The notes under the pieces were generated by a model that searched no databases, was not told the origin of the DNA, and saw only the letters and a program-made list of their open reading frames with translations. Position numbers and translations under genes: made by a program. From Brevundimonas sp. (lineage in GTDB: Bacteria; Pseudomonadota; Alphaproteobacteria; Caulobacterales; Caulobacteraceae), in assembly GCF_030682035.1 (NCBI RefSeq), contig NZ_JAUXQZ010000044.1, positions 124,001 to 188,000 on the forward strand: 64,000 nucleotides of DNA, read 5' to 3'. Shown in pieces: positions 34,698-45,300 of the stretch. Numbering within the stretch: position 1 is the stretch's first letter; every line of letters begins with the position of its first letter.

Positions 34698-34717
34698 TAT
34701 CCACAAACCTGTGGATT
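34698..34717. promoter_or_regulatory. Inverted pair of DnaA-box-like sites upstream of dnaG
   Basis: ATCCACA (34699-34705), AACC, TGTGGAT (34710-34716) is a perfect inverted repeat. Each arm with flanks is one base from the DnaA box TTATCCACA. It lies about 80 bases upstream of dnaG and could link primase expression to DnaA. Confidence 0.45.
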
Positions 34718-34801
34718 AACCAGGTCCGCCCGGGGAAAAGGGCGTGGTCAGACGAAGCCGTGGCGAAGACCGCGTCTTGTTCGAGAGTGAAAGACAGATT
34801 G

Positions 34802-35068
34802 ATGTTCATGACCATCGCCCGCCAGGCGGTGGAGCCTCAAGGCCCCGACACCGTCGCCGTCCCCGGTTCCCCTCCGATCCCTGAACTCTCGCCCCGCGCC
34901 CTGCACGCGCGCCTGCTCGAGAATGCGGCCCTGCGGCGGATGCGCGGCGCCGAGCGCCTGCGGAACAACCGGCTGGAAGACGCCGACTACTGGCTGCACG
35001 CCGCGCCGGTGGCTGTGAAAAAGGCCTGCGCCCTGCGTGAGACCAAGAGCTTCGCACCGCTGCCTTGA
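34802..35068 (+). CDS. Hypothetical protein
   Basis: The 88-residue protein (ATG 34802, or 34808) contains LSPRALHARLLENAALRRMR followed by GAERLRNNRLEDADYWLHAA, an amphipathic helix pair. Nothing identifies its family. It is divergent from dnaG, so the DnaA-box-like pair lies between the two. There is no signal peptide or membrane segment. Confidence 0.55.
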   Translation: MFMTIARQAVEPQGPDTVAVPGSPPIPELSPRALHARLLENAALRRMRGAERLRNNRLEDADYWLHAAPVAVKKACALRETKSFAPLP

Positions 35069-35096
35069 CCCGGTGGGTTCGCTCCTGAATCAGGCT

Positions 35097-36068
35097 CTAG
35101 CGCAGTTCGGGCAGACGTCGAAGCATGGAATTGCGCAGTTTTTTGGCGCGGTCGTCGAAGGTGGTGGGACGCACACGTTCCCGTCGTTCCAGCCCGGCGC
35201 CCCAAAGCCCATGAACCGCATCCATCAGATGGGGATGCCGATCGTATTGGTGGACGATGGCGCTGGCGCTGCCGTCGGGGTTCAGGATCACGCCCTCGCT
35301 GACAGTCAATGTGTCGGAAGGAGTCAGGCCGACCGTAGCCACGCGACCGTAGTTCGCCCGCACCTCGTGCTCGACCAGGCCAAGGTGCGCAGCCAGATTG
35401 CAGGCTGCTTGGTCCGCTCCAAACGCGCCGCCAATGTGAGAGCGAGGGATGGCCGCCAGCATCAGGATGGTGCGGCAAAATCGCGAAACTCCTGCGCGCG
35501 ACCCCATGACCGTGCCGACGCACAGGCAGGGCCGATGCGCCATTGTCGCCGCCAGATCGTCGCCGACCAGGGCCCGCAGGTGTTTGCGGTTGAAGGCGTG
35601 GTCACCCAGCCGCCCGCCTTCGAACTCGACGAACAATTCCAGGACGCCCGGGGCCGGGTCAAACGGACTGGACTGGAACACGACATCGCGAACATCGGTG
35701 ATCAGCACCGACCCCGGACCGGGGCGTTGAGCCAGTATTCGATCAAAAGCCGCGAACCGCGTCATCACCGGATGTGGCGACCAGGCGGGCGACGAGGTCG
35801 CCGGAACGGCTTTGATGTCATGGGCCTCGAGAAAGCTGGTCAAGGCAGACGCTTCATCGACCACAAGAGCCGCGCCCCCCTGATAGACGGCGCGCAACGA
35901 GCGCACGAAAGGCGCGATATCGGCGACGCCATAACCCGTCGCCGCCCCCAGCACGAGATCTCCGGCCACGGCAACGGCGGACGACGTCTGGTCTTCGGGC
36001 GCCGCGGCGGGGGCGATCATGGATGACAGCCAGCCAAGATAGGCCGAGGGCACGCCACGCTTTTTCAC
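35097..36068 (-). CDS. Putative glycosyltransferase-like protein
   Basis: I start at GTG 36068, which has GGAG 5 bases upstream; the frame also continues to ATG 36185, next to the carA stop. The 323-residue protein has an alternating strand/helix N-terminal half (LVLGAATGYGVADIAPFVRS) and GSVLITDVRDVVFQSSPF, whose DVRD looks like the DxD metal-sugar motif of nucleotide-diphospho-sugar transferases. GTVMGSRAGVSRFC and AFGADQAACNLAAH follow, as in GT77-like plant and bacterial proteins. The family is a tentative call by pattern. It lies downstream of carA on the same strand, 117 bases away. Confidence 0.55.
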   Translation of the reverse strand: MKKRGVPSAYLGWLSSMIAPAAAPEDQTSSAVAVAGDLVLGAATGYGVADIAPFVRSLRAVYQGGAALVVDEASALTSFLEAHDIKAVPATSSPAWSPHPVMTRFAAFDRILAQRPGPGSVLITDVRDVVFQSSPFDPAPGVLELFVEFEGGRLGDHAFNRKHLRALVGDDLAATMAHRPCLCVGTVMGSRAGVSRFCRTILMLAAIPRSHIGGAFGADQAACNLAAHLGLVEHEVRANYGRVATVGLTPSDTLTVSEGVILNPDGSASAIVHQYDRHPHLMDAVHGLWGAGLERRERVRPTTFDDRAKKLRNSMLRRLPELR

Positions 36069-36185
36069 GTTCACTCCAGTTCTGCCGACGGAAAAGCCGA
36101 AAGCTGCAAGCTCAGTCAAGTCCGGGCGCTTGGTCCATTCAGGCGAGGTCAGATCCGCCCGCCCGGCGGACGTCCCCGAACACAT

Positions 36186-37343
36186 TCAACTCTTCATCGA
36201 ATCCGCGAACCGCTGGAACAGATACAGACTGTCCGTCGGCCCCGGCGAGGCCTCGGGGTGGTGCTGAACGCTGAACACCGGACGGTCCTTCAGCGCGATG
36301 CCGCAGTTGGTGCCGTCGAACAGGCTGACATGGGTTTCGCTGACCGCGTCGGGCAGGCTGTCGCGATCGACGGTGAAGCCGTGGTTCATCGACACGATCT
36401 CGACCTTGCCGGTGGTCAGGTCCTTGACCGGATGGTTGGCCCCGTGGTGGCCCTGGTCCATCTTGACGGTCTTCGCGCCGAGAGCGAGAGCCAGCATCTG
36501 GTGGCCCAGGCAGATGCCGAACAGGGGCGTGCCGCTGTCGACCAGTTTGCGGATTTCCGGCACCGCATAGACCCCGGTCGCCGCCGGGTCGCCCGGTCCG
36601 TTCGATAGCACGACGCCGTCCGGCTTGCGCGCCAGAACGGCCTCGGCCGTCGTATCGGCCGGGACCACGGTGATCCTGGCGCCGGTCGAGGCCAGCGCCC
36701 GCAGGATGTTGCGCTTCACCCCATAGTCGATGACGACCACGGACTTGTCGGCCGCATCCACGCGGGGATGGCCCTCCGGCCAGTCCCACAGTCCCTCGTC
36801 CCAGTCGAACGACTGCAGGGTCGAGGCGTCCTTCGCCAGATCCAGCCCGACCAGACCGGTCCAGGCCCGGGCTTCGGCGATCAGGGCCTCGAGGTCGAAC
36901 CCGCCGTCGGGATCGTGCGCGATCACGGCATGAGGCGCGCCCATATCGCGGATTCGGGCCGTCAGCGACCGCGTGTCCACCCCGGCCAGACCGACCACGC
37001 CGCGCCGCTTCATCCAGCCCTCGAGATCGCTGTCGCTGCGCCAGTTGGCCGGGTCGGTCGGGGCGTCGCGGAAGATGGCGCCCCGCGCCGAGGTGTCGGA
37101 GCCGCCGCCGATCTGTTCGACGTCCTCGCCATTGGTCCCCGTGTTGCCGACATGGGGAAAGGTGAAGGCCAGGATCTGGCTCATGTAGGACGGGTCGGTC
37201 AGGATTTCCTGATACCCTGTCATGGCGGTGTTGAAGACCACCTCGCCGAGGGCCGAGCCGGTCGCGCCGCAGCCGATGCCCTGCAGGATGGTTCCGTCCG
37301 CGAGCGCGAGCACGCCGGTGACGCCGGGGAGGAGTTGAGTCAT
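36186..37343 (-). CDS. carA: Carbamoyl-phosphate synthase small subunit
   Basis: Glutaminase subunit that feeds ammonia to CarB for carbamoyl phosphate, used in pyrimidine and arginine synthesis. The 385-residue protein has the N-terminal CarA domain ([20 protein letters not shown]) and the class I glutaminase domain with Cys in [10 protein letters not shown] and the His/Glu pair in [15 protein letters not shown] 37343 is preferred over the upstream ATG at 37373. The gene is on the opposite strand from carB and 8.7 kb away from it. Confidence 0.97.
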   Translation of the reverse strand: MTQLLPGVTGVLALADGTILQGIGCGATGSALGEVVFNTAMTGYQEILTDPSYMSQILAFTFPHVGNTGTNGEDVEQIGGGSDTSARGAIFRDAPTDPANWRSDSDLEGWMKRRGVVGLAGVDTRSLTARIRDMGAPHAVIAHDPDGGFDLEALIAEARAWTGLVGLDLAKDASTLQSFDWDEGLWDWPEGHPRVDAADKSVVVIDYGVKRNILRALASTGARITVVPADTTAEAVLARKPDGVVLSNGPGDPAATGVYAVPEIRKLVDSGTPLFGICLGHQMLALALGAKTVKMDQGHHGANHPVKDLTTGKVEIVSMNHGFTVDRDSLPDAVSETHVSLFDGTNCGIALKDRPVFSVQHHPEASPGPTDSLYLFQRFADSMKS

Positions 37344-37405
37344 GGCGCGCTCTCTATCACCGATTCCCGGCACCCCGCACCAAACAAGAATGGGCGGCGG
37401 CGTTG

Positions 37406-38713
37406 CTAAAGAGGCGTCGGCTCCGCGTCAACCGGTCCCCGCGACCGGCGCATGAAGGCGAACCAGACCCCCGTAGTCACTACAAAGAAGATCGCCGTCG
37501 GCAGGATGTAACCCGGCGCCGCGGCCGCCACGGCGGCGGTGGTGAACAGCAGGCCCAGCGCCGCGACGAACCGCGCCCGCGTCCAGCGCGCCAGTCGGAA
37601 CAGCGAGGCCGAACACAGGCCATAGACCACCAGGCTCAGCACCGAGGTGACGCCGACCAGCATGCCGAACTGACCACCCAGGGTCGGCTGGCCGGAGATC
37701 ACCGCGACCACGCTCATGATCGCGCCGCCCAGCAGGGGATTGGCGATGGGCGTGTGCTCCCCGGCTCCGAAGCCGGACGGCAGATAGCCGTGGCGGGCCG
37801 CAGCGCGCGCCGTCTCGCCGCCCAGCATGACCCAGCCGCCCAGGGTGCCGACCGCCTTGATCACGGCGCAGGCCGCGACCGCCGCGCCGATCGAGGCCCC
37901 GAACACCCGCGCCGTCAGATCGGCATAGGGGCTGGATGATTCGGCCAGAACCCCGGCCGGAATCACCCCGAACACCGCCATGCTGGCGGCGACATAGACG
38001 ACGGAGGCCAGCAGGACGCCGGCGATGGAGGCGCGACCGACGTCGCGAGCGGGGTTCCGAACGCGGGCCGACAGCACCGCCGCGCTTTCGACTCCCAGAA
38101 AGGCCCAGAAAATCACCGCCAACGAGGCCGGCACACTGGCGGCAAGGCTGTTTCCGGACGGACTCCAGGAGGCGGCGAAGGTCTCGCCGCTGAAGGCCGA
38201 GACGCCGGCGGCCACGGCGATGACTATGGGGACCAGGCCGATGGCCAGGGCCAGGGCCGCAAACCGCGACGCCGTCCGCGCCCCGAGGATATAGGCCCCG
38301 GTCGTCAGCCAGATCAGGCCCAGATTGCAGAAGGTGGCGGCGACCGGCTCCTTCAGTACGGGGAAGAAGAAGCCGAGGTAGCCCGTGGCCGCGACCGCAA
38401 TGGCGACATTGCCGACGAGGCAGGCGGTCCAGAAGGCCAGTGCTGTCTGAAAGCCGAAGAACCGCCCCAGCCCACGCTCTGCGAAGCCTGACAGGCCATC
38501 CGCGTCCGGCTGCAACCGGCCCAGGGCCGCAAACACCAGGGCCAGGGTCACGGCTCCCAGACCGGCGACGCCCCAGCCGACCACGCTGGAGGATCCGACT
38601 GGCGCCAGGGTGGCGGGCAGCAGATAGACGCCCGAACCGATCATGTTGCCCGCCACGACGAGGGCCGCGAGACCCCAGCCCAGCTTGTGCCGGTCTTCGA
38701 TGACCTCGGTCAT
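37406..38713 (-). CDS. APC-family amino acid/amine permease
   Basis: The 435-residue protein has about twelve hydrophobic segments and the APC signature near its start ([20 protein letters not shown]). It resembles the arginine/agmatine and basic amino acid antiporter branch, but the substrate is uncertain. Its start overlaps the stop of the Rieske oxygenase gene (ATGA at 38710-38713), so the permease probably imports the compound the oxygenase acts on. Confidence 0.88.
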   Translation of the reverse strand: MTEVIEDRHKLGWGLAALVVAGNMIGSGVYLLPATLAPVGSSSVVGWGVAGLGAVTLALVFAALGRLQPDADGLSGFAERGLGRFFGFQTALAFWTACLVGNVAIAVAATGYLGFFFPVLKEPVAATFCNLGLIWLTTGAYILGARTASRFAALALAIGLVPIVIAVAAGVSAFSGETFAASWSPSGNSLAASVPASLAVIFWAFLGVESAAVLSARVRNPARDVGRASIAGVLLASVVYVAASMAVFGVIPAGVLAESSSPYADLTARVFGASIGAAVAACAVIKAVGTLGGWVMLGGETARAAARHGYLPSGFGAGEHTPIANPLLGGAIMSVVAVISGQPTLGGQFGMLVGVTSVLSLVVYGLCSASLFRLARWTRARFVAALGLLFTTAAVAAAAPGYILPTAIFFVVTTGVWFAFMRRSRGPVDAEPTPL

Positions 38714-39708
38714 GGGTGAACCTCCGCGATCCGCGACTGGAACCAGGCCAGGGCGATCTCATGGTTGGGACTGAGCACGCCGCGATCATAGGCGCCCGCC
38801 GACAGGTTGCGCTGCACCGCCTCGCAGATGGCGGCGTCCTCGGCGGTCAGCCGATCCGAGGCGGACAGTGTCTCGCCCAGCGCCGCCTCGCCGCCGTCGT
38901 TCAGGAACAGATAGTCCAGCCGCGTCCGCCCGGGTCCGACCGGCGTCATCCGCTCGATCATGGCCCCGTCGCGATAGACGTTGATCCCCAGGTTGGGCCA
39001 CAGCCAGCCCCAGACCCCCGCCTGCGGCCCATCATTGACCCCGACCGCCTCCTGCAGGACCAGATCGCCCTCGACCCGCACCCGGTATTCGGCCGCGCCA
39101 AGCTCGTCAGCCAGCACGGGGTGGACCGAGCCTATATGGTAGCCCTCGAGATAGTTCTCGGCATAGGTCTTCCAGTCACAGGCCAGATCGTGGGAGCGGC
39201 GCAGCGCAGGCGCGGGGATGGTCAGCCCTCGTCCGGCCAGCAAGGCCTCCAGCGGCGCGACATGATCGGCCAGGGGCTTGGCGTCCGCATCCATCGTGGC
39301 GAAAACCAGCCCGCGCCAGGTCTCCAACCGCAGGGCCAGCAGTCCAAACTCCCGCGGATCGAAGCCCTCGGCCGCACCGAAGCCGGTCGCCGCCCTCAGC
39401 CGCCCGTCCAGCGCATAACGCCAGCCGTGATAGGCGCAGACCAGTTCGCCCTCGCAATGCCCGCTCGCGCCCATGACCAGTGGTCCGGCCCGATGGCGGC
39501 AGACGTTGTGAAAGGCGCGCAAGGCCCCATCCTTGCCGCGCACGGCCAGGAGCCGGTGACCAGCCACATCAGTGGCAATCCAGTCGCCGGGCGCCGGGGC
39601 CTCCGCCTCATGGCCGAGGAACAGCCAGGCGCGACCGAATACGGCCGATCGCTCGCGCGCCCAAGCGTCGGGACAGCCGTAAAGATGAGCGGGAAGCGTG
39701 GCCTGCAT
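38710..39708 (-). CDS. Rieske-type aromatic/amine ring-hydroxylating oxygenase, alpha subunit
   Basis: The 332-residue protein has a Rieske [2Fe-2S] domain (NVCRHRAGPLV and ELVCAYHGWRYALDG) and a catalytic domain with the mononuclear iron site (WKTYAENYLEGYHIGSVHP; two His and a later Asp). The size and the ENYLEGYHI motif place it in the branch that includes choline, carnitine and stachydrine oxygenases, so a quaternary amine is possible, as an inference. The frame opens at TTG 39720, but ATG 39708 is more likely. It is coupled to the APC permease. Confidence 0.9.
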   Translation of the reverse strand: MQATLPAHLYGCPDAWARERSAVFGRAWLFLGHEAEAPAPGDWIATDVAGHRLLAVRGKDGALRAFHNVCRHRAGPLVMGASGHCEGELVCAYHGWRYALDGRLRAATGFGAAEGFDPREFGLLALRLETWRGLVFATMDADAKPLADHVAPLEALLAGRGLTIPAPALRRSHDLACDWKTYAENYLEGYHIGSVHPVLADELGAAEYRVRVEGDLVLQEAVGVNDGPQAGVWGWLWPNLGINVYRDGAMIERMTPVGPGRTRLDYLFLNDGGEAALGETLSASDRLTAEDAAICEAVQRNLSAGAYDRGVLSPNHEIALAWFQSRIAEVHP

Positions 39709-39750
39709 GGCGTAGATCAAGGCCCCGCCTCGCGCGCGTCGTCAACCGTC

Positions 39751-40569
39751 TCAAACCGTGATCACATCCATGCCGGCGAACACCGCATGGGTTGCGCCGG
39801 CGGCCTGGGCAGCCAGACCGCGATCGGGGCGCAGGTTGAGCAGCATGACCTGCGGGCAGGCCTCTCGCGCCGCGCCGATCAACGCAACGGCGTCCTGCCA
39901 GTCCAGCGAGCTCGTGTGGGAGACGCCCGCAAAGTCGAGGGCCAGGCATTGCGCCCGGACTTCGGCCAGCCGCCGGACCACGCTCGCATCAGGCGCGATA
40001 TGCAGGATGACGCCCAAAGCCGCAGTTTCAAAATGAGCGAGGGCTTCGCCGACAGCCTCGGACGGCGCCTGCTCCAGCCCGCCCATGACCTCGACCAACA
40101 AGGCGCCGGGCGCGGCCGCCCGGTGCTGAAGCTCGGTGCACAGCAAGGCGAACCGCCCGCCACTGGACGCGACGGTGCGCCAGAAGGCCGGCAGGACGGC
40201 GCTGTCGTCGGATCCAAGGTGCAGGAGATCAAGGCCGTGGGTCAGCGTCTGCAAATCGATCCGCTTCAGGTCCATCGGTTCCAGCGTGCGACGTCCCAGC
40301 GCGGCCAGCGCCGTCTCGCCGCCCCGGTGGCGCACCGTGCGGCGGATACGGCGGCTGACCGGAACCGAGCGGCTCAGATCGAAAACCGGCTGGGCGGCCA
40401 GCGTGACGATCAGCTCGCGGCGGGCGCGGGTGACGAGGGTGAAGGTCAGGCTCTCATAGGGCGCGGCGTAGGACCGGCGCTCGCCAAGCGGCGCGCGCGG
40501 CGAACCCTGCGCGTCATCGGCGTCCATGGAGCCCTGGGCCAGATGGGCTTCGCCCCCGATACGACTCAT
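39751..40569 (-). CDS. Hypothetical protein
   Basis: The 272-residue protein starts at ATG 40569, with GAGGT 7 bases upstream. The C-terminal half (FWRTVASSGGRFALLCTELQ, then APGALLVEVMGGLEQAPSEA, and VILHIAPDASVVRRLAEVRA) reads like alternating strands and helices of a TIM barrel and faintly recalls EAL-domain proteins, but the catalytic Glu-Ala-Leu and metal ligands are absent. The family is not recognised. It is divergent from the HAD hydrolase gene, with a perfect palindrome between them. Confidence 0.6.
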   Translation of the reverse strand: MSRIGGEAHLAQGSMDADDAQGSPRAPLGERRSYAAPYESLTFTLVTRARRELIVTLAAQPVFDLSRSVPVSRRIRRTVRHRGGETALAALGRRTLEPMDLKRIDLQTLTHGLDLLHLGSDDSAVLPAFWRTVASSGGRFALLCTELQHRAAAPGALLVEVMGGLEQAPSEAVGEALAHFETAALGVILHIAPDASVVRRLAEVRAQCLALDFAGVSHTSSLDWQDAVALIGAAREACPQVMLLNLRPDRGLAAQAAGATHAVFAGMDVITV

Positions 40570-40645
40570 GACCGTTACCTCGAGCCGGTCCGAACAAGCC
40601 CCCGATCAGGTTCGCGCTCCAAGGGGCGAACACTTCGCTGACGAA

Positions 40646-40669
40646 CATGGTCAAAAGCCGTTGACCATG
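40646..40669. promoter_or_regulatory. Perfect 9-bp inverted repeat in a divergent promoter region
   Basis: CATGGTCAA (40646-40654), AAGCCG, TTGACCATG (40661-40669) is a perfect palindrome between two divergent genes. Its right arm contains TTGACC, which could be a -35 for the HAD gene. It is an operator candidate; the regulator is unknown. Confidence 0.45.
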
Positions 40670-40743
40670 GCCTGCCCGATCCGGCGCACCTGCCCGCTGA
40701 CTGACGGCTTGCGTCATCCGGTCCGGATGGGCCAAGACGCGGC

Positions 40744-41448
40744 ATGAGCATCACCACGGTCGGCCTCGATGCCGACGACACCCTCTGGCACAATGAGACC
40801 ATCTTCCGGCTGACCCACGACCGGTTCGTGGCCCTGCTGGCCGACCATGCCGACCGCGCCACCCTGGAGCGCCTGCTGGCCGAGACCGAAAAGCGGAACC
40901 TGCGGCTCTACGGCTACGGGGTGAAGGGATTCACCCTGTCGATGATCGAGACCGCGATGGAACTCACCGGCGGCGAGGCCCCGGCCTCGGTGGTGCGCGA
41001 GATCCTCGCCGCCGGCCGCGAGATGCTGGCCCATCCCGTCGAGACCCTGCCCGGCGTCGACGAGGCCCTGACCGCCCTGTCGGAGCGGTATCGCCTCGTC
41101 CTGATCACCAAGGGCGATCTGCTGGATCAGGAACGCAAGCTGGCCGCCTCCGGCCTCGGCGACCTGTTCTCGGCGATCGAGATCGTCTCGGAAAAGGATC
41201 GCGGAACCTATGACCGCATCTTCGCCCGCCACGGCACGGGCGCGGACGAGGCTGTTATGGCCGGCAACTCCATGAAGTCAGACGTCCTGCCCGCCCTCGA
41301 GGCCGGAGCCTTCGCCGTCCACATCCCCTACGCCATCACCTGGGCTCACGAACTGGCCGACGCCCCCGAAGACCACGCCCGCTTCGGCGCGCTGGACAGC
41401 ATCGCTGCATTACCGGGATGGATTGCGGCGCGGGCCGGTCAGGCGTAG
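40744..41448 (+). CDS. HAD-family hydrolase
   Basis: The 234-residue protein has the haloacid dehalogenase motifs: motif I DADDTLWHNE with nucleophile Asp, motif II (LVLITKGDLL), and motif III/IV (NSMKSDVLPALEAG with the acidic pair). The C1-type cap is inserted after motif I. Such proteins are phosphatases of small phosphorylated metabolites; the substrate cannot be named. The 3' end overlaps the convergent sulfotransferase-like gene by 10 bases. Confidence 0.9.
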   Translation: MSITTVGLDADDTLWHNETIFRLTHDRFVALLADHADRATLERLLAETEKRNLRLYGYGVKGFTLSMIETAMELTGGEAPASVVREILAAGREMLAHPVETLPGVDEALTALSERYRLVLITKGDLLDQERKLAASGLGDLFSAIEIVSEKDRGTYDRIFARHGTGADEAVMAGNSMKSDVLPALEAGAFAVHIPYAITWAHELADAPEDHARFGALDSIAALPGWIAARAGQA

Positions 41449-42233
41449 CCGAGCAAGGCGCGCAGGCCGGGCGCATGGAACTCCACCAGGCGGCGCTGCG
41501 CCTCCGGCAGGGAAGCCGGGAATTCCAGTCCTTCGGGCAGCTTCAGATTCTCCCGCGCGGTTCGGCTCTGTCGGCGGTCAGCTCCGACTGTGACGCGTTC
41601 GCGCCAGTCCGCGGGCCGTTCGATGCCGGCGGCGGCCAGCAGGGCGGCGAAGAAGGCCTCACTCTCCAGCGCGTCGATGTCGTTTACCGCGCGCACGGCG
41701 TCCTCGTAGCGGACCAGATGGACGCCCGTCCCCACCCAGGCAGCGGCGTTGTGGGTGAAGATGTCGATCAGGGCCGGCGACTTCTGGTGGATGCCGAAAA
41801 TCATCATGTTCAGGATTGCTTCGGCCGAATACAGACCGACCGTCTTCAGGTGGGCGATGTTCTCCTGTTCGAACTCCTCGGACACGAAAAAGCGCGCCCG
41901 GGCCAGGACCCAGTCATGGGGGTCCCGGACAAGCAGGATGTGGCGCGCATGGCGCACATTGGCCAGCGACTGGTCACTGAACAGCAGATGGCCGCACGAC
42001 AGCATCGGCGCGCGCGGATTGAAGGCATCCAGATGCAGATGCATGTTGGGAATCTGTACGAAGTCCCGGTCGTGATGCTGCGCCACCGGCACGAACATCC
42101 GCAGGATGTTGCGCAACAGATGGGTTCCGCCCTTGGGCACGCTGTTGACCAGGACCGGCTGGGTCAGCGGCGCCTGGTCGAAACGCGCCACCTGGTCGTT
42201 CAGCGTGTCCTTCAGGCCCTTGATGGTCGCCAT
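41439..42233 (-). CDS. Sulfotransferase-like P-loop protein
   Basis: The 264-residue protein has the two PAPS-binding signatures of sulfotransferases: a 5'-phosphosulfate loop (LVNSVPKGGTHLLRNIL) and a 3'-phosphate motif (HILLVRDPHDWVLARA). It would transfer sulfate from PAPS to a sugar, lipid or small molecule. Other conserved points are SCGHLLFSDQS and VRYEDAV. There is no signal peptide. The acceptor is not identifiable. No sulfate-activation genes are in the window. Confidence 0.82.
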   Translation of the reverse strand: MATIKGLKDTLNDQVARFDQAPLTQPVLVNSVPKGGTHLLRNILRMFVPVAQHHDRDFVQIPNMHLHLDAFNPRAPMLSCGHLLFSDQSLANVRHARHILLVRDPHDWVLARARFFVSEEFEQENIAHLKTVGLYSAEAILNMMIFGIHQKSPALIDIFTHNAAAWVGTGVHLVRYEDAVRAVNDIDALESEAFFAALLAAAGIERPADWRERVTVGADRRQSRTARENLKLPEGLEFPASLPEAQRRLVEFHAPGLRALLGYA

Positions 42234-42296
42234 GCGGCCTCCCCTGTGCGAACGACCCCGGCCGTCTCACCCGATACTGTAGCTGAAAACGACGAA

Positions 42297-42322
42297 GGGG
42301 CGGCGGATCGCTCCACCGCCCC
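42297..42322 (-). terminator. Terminator candidate of the TonB-dependent receptor gene
   Basis: An 11-base stem (one mismatch) around TCGC is followed on the minus strand by TTCGTCGTTTTC, 22 bases after the receptor stop codon. Confidence 0.6.
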
Positions 42323-42343
42323 CGCCGATCGGGAAGTCAGATC

Positions 42344-45300
42344 CTAGAACGACCTGCTCACGCGGACGAAGCCGCGGCGGCCGTAGTAGGCCTCCTGATA
42401 CTGCGACGACAGGATCGAGTTGCCCTGGGTGCCGATGGCAGTCGAAGATGCTGCCGGAGGCAGTTCGTCGAACAGGTTGGCGACACCGCCTGAGAGCGTC
42501 CAGCCACCGCCCCAGCCGCCGCCCTCCGATTTGTAGGAGAGCGACACGCTGTGGAAACCGGTGAACTCGGCGTCCGCCTTGATCTGGGTTGTCCGGCCGT
42601 CGATGACCTGGAACAGCGATTGACCGTTGCGAATGCGATCGGGCCGGTTGTCCTGGTTGCCGATCCAGTCGAAGCCCCAGAACGCCGTCCAGGGACCGCG
42701 GTCGATGCTGGCGTTGATGTTGCCGACCAGTTCCGGACGACCGACGTCGCCCAGGAAGTCAGTGCCGAAGTTTGCGAACGTCGCCTCGTTCGTTTCCAGC
42801 GTCCAGGTCGTCTGCGAGTCGAGCGTCAGGATGCCCCAGTCGAAGTCGTGGAACCATCTCGCCGTGAAGTCCAAACCACGGTTATTCTGCTGGGCGATGT
42901 TCAGATAGCTATCGCGCACCTGATCAATCGACTTGGTCGTACTATTGCGGTCGAACTGGGCGCAAATCGGATCCGAGGGGAAGTTTTCTGACAGATAACA
43001 GGCCTGCAGGATACCGGCGGAGCCCAGAACGTCGACCTGGTCGTTGATCTCGATGTCGAAATAGTCGATCGCGAGGCTGATGTTGCTGTCCGGCGGCGTC
43101 AGGACCACACCGATGACAGTCGCCTTCGACGTTTCGGGCACCAGAACGCCCAGGCCGCCGCCGGTAGTGACAGTGGCGCTGACCAAGCCACCCGTGAAAT
43201 TGCCCGAAACGCCGCCGCCCGGCCCCGCCGGATTGCGGCAGTTGACATAGAGCGGATCGGTGGTGCTAAGGCTGCCGTCCGCGACCCGTTGATCCAGGTT
43301 CAAGCAGGGATCGATGTTACGCTGTCCGACGAAACTGGTCTGGTCGGCCAGATACAGTTCGAACAAGGCGGGAGCGCGGAACGAGGTGCCGTGCGTGGCG
43401 CGAACCCGGATCGCGTCGCTGATGGCCCAGTTGAGGCCGACCTTGTAGGTCGAGGCGTCGCCCGAGGTCTTGGTATTGGTGTAACGGCCCGACAGGGACA
43501 GATCGAGGCGCTGGATGTAGGGCAGGTCGGCCAGCAACGGCACGGCCAGTTCGGCGTATACCTCGTTCGTCTCTTCCTCACCTTGGGTGATGCCAGCGCC
43601 CGACAGGCCCCAGCTGTTGTTGGCCAGGGTGACCGCGCCGGGGGTGTCGATGATTTCGTCGCGCCGCACATGGAAGCCGACCGCCACGCCCAGCGGACCG
43701 GCGGGCAGTTCGAACAGTTGCCCGGCAAGAGAGCCTTCCAGATAGGTCTGCTCATAGATGGTGTTGCCCGTCTCGGTGTCGAACAGGAAATCGCGTTCCG
43801 CCTGGGTCAGGTTTCCACGCAGGAACTCAGGACGGGTGAAGTCCACATCGATGCAAGGACGGCCGCTGACCGGCAGGTTGGTGCCGACACAGGAGCTCGT
43901 CTTGAAGCTGGTCGAATCGACCGCGTCTTGCAGGATGACGTCGGAGGTGTATTCACCGTCCGAGCGGCTGTACTGGCCGAAGACGTCCCATTTCCAACCA
44001 TCCAGCAAGCCGCCGCCGCCGATGTCGCCGCGCAGGCCCAGCACCAGACGGGCGTAGTCGACAGTCTGTTCCTGGTCGAAGTGGTCGGTGACCGGCGTGG
44101 CGCTGAGGATGTTCAGACCGCTGAAGCCGGTGAGCGGATCGCCGCCCGCGCCCGGACCATAGTAGAAGTCCAGGAAATCGTTGGTGTAGGTGTAGTTCCA
44201 GAACTGACGATAGCTGTCGGTGCGGCTCTCGCGGCGGTTCAGCAGAAGTTCGGCATAGACCTCGACCCCGCCGCCCAGTTCATAGGCGCCCTCGCCGAAC
44301 ACGGTATAGCGCGTCGTCTCGGGGATGATCGATTCCTCGAGCGCGAAGTCGGACCGGTTATTGGTCACGGCCCGCGAGGGGATGTCATAGTTGACGAGAT
44401 AGAAGCCCGCGGGCGCGGTCGGATATCGGGCGCTGATCACCGGATTGGTGGGGCGCGTCGGAATGTAGGCGCCCAGATTGCCGTCATAGTCGAACTGGAA
44501 TCGGCCGGGGCGGCCCGAGAAATCCGGCCCATAGACATAGACCTGACCAAAGGCGAGGTCCGTGCACTGAGGCTGGCCCGTGCGGGGATCGATGCGGTCG
44601 GCGCGATTGCGGGTGCCGGGTTCGAACACATACTGATTGCGGCAGACCAGATAATCGCGGTCGCCGGCGGCGAGCTTGTCCTGACGGTAGTAGTCGCCCG
44701 AGAAATTGAGATAGCCGCGATCGAAGGTTCTGCCGAAGGTCCCGGAGACGTTGTACTGCTCGCCGCCTTGCTCGAACGGCAGGCTCGCGAAAGCCGACAT
44801 CTCACCGCCGTCGCGGCCGCGCTCGCTGATCAGGTTCACCACGCCAGCCACGGCGTCCGAACCATAAATGGACGAAGCGCCGTCCTTGAGCACATCGACG
44901 CGGTTGATGGCCGATTGGGGAATGACGTTCAGGTCAAAGGCCGAGACGCCGCCGCGGGTGCCGGCCGGACCGGCGCGACGGCCGTTCAGCAGCACCAGGG
45001 TGCGGTTGGCGCCGAGGCCACGCAGCGAGATCGTCGCCGCGCCGGGACCGCCGTCGGTGACGAAGGCGCTGGAGATGGTGGAGTTCACCTGGGGCGAGCC
45101 CGCCGCCAGGGTCGAGCTTTGCAGCAGTTGGGCGGTGTCGCTGAGGCCGCGCTGTTCGGCGCGTTCGGTCGTCAGCACCTGCAGCGGCGAGGGGCTGGTG
45201 AACTCGTTTTGCGGAATCCGCGAACCCGTGACGATGACGTCGCCGAGTTCGACGGCTTCCTCATCCTCGTCCTGCGGGGTCGGCTCGGCCTCTTGGGCGA

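Noticed and set aside
34698..34717. Replication origin at the DnaA-box-like pair
   Set aside because: Only two near-consensus boxes, no AT-rich unwinding element and no typical origin neighbours; a regulatory site is more likely.
38716..40641. 641-codon plus-strand frame over the Rieske oxygenase and the hypothetical gene
   Set aside because: Antisense to a clear Rieske gene; no recognisable domain.
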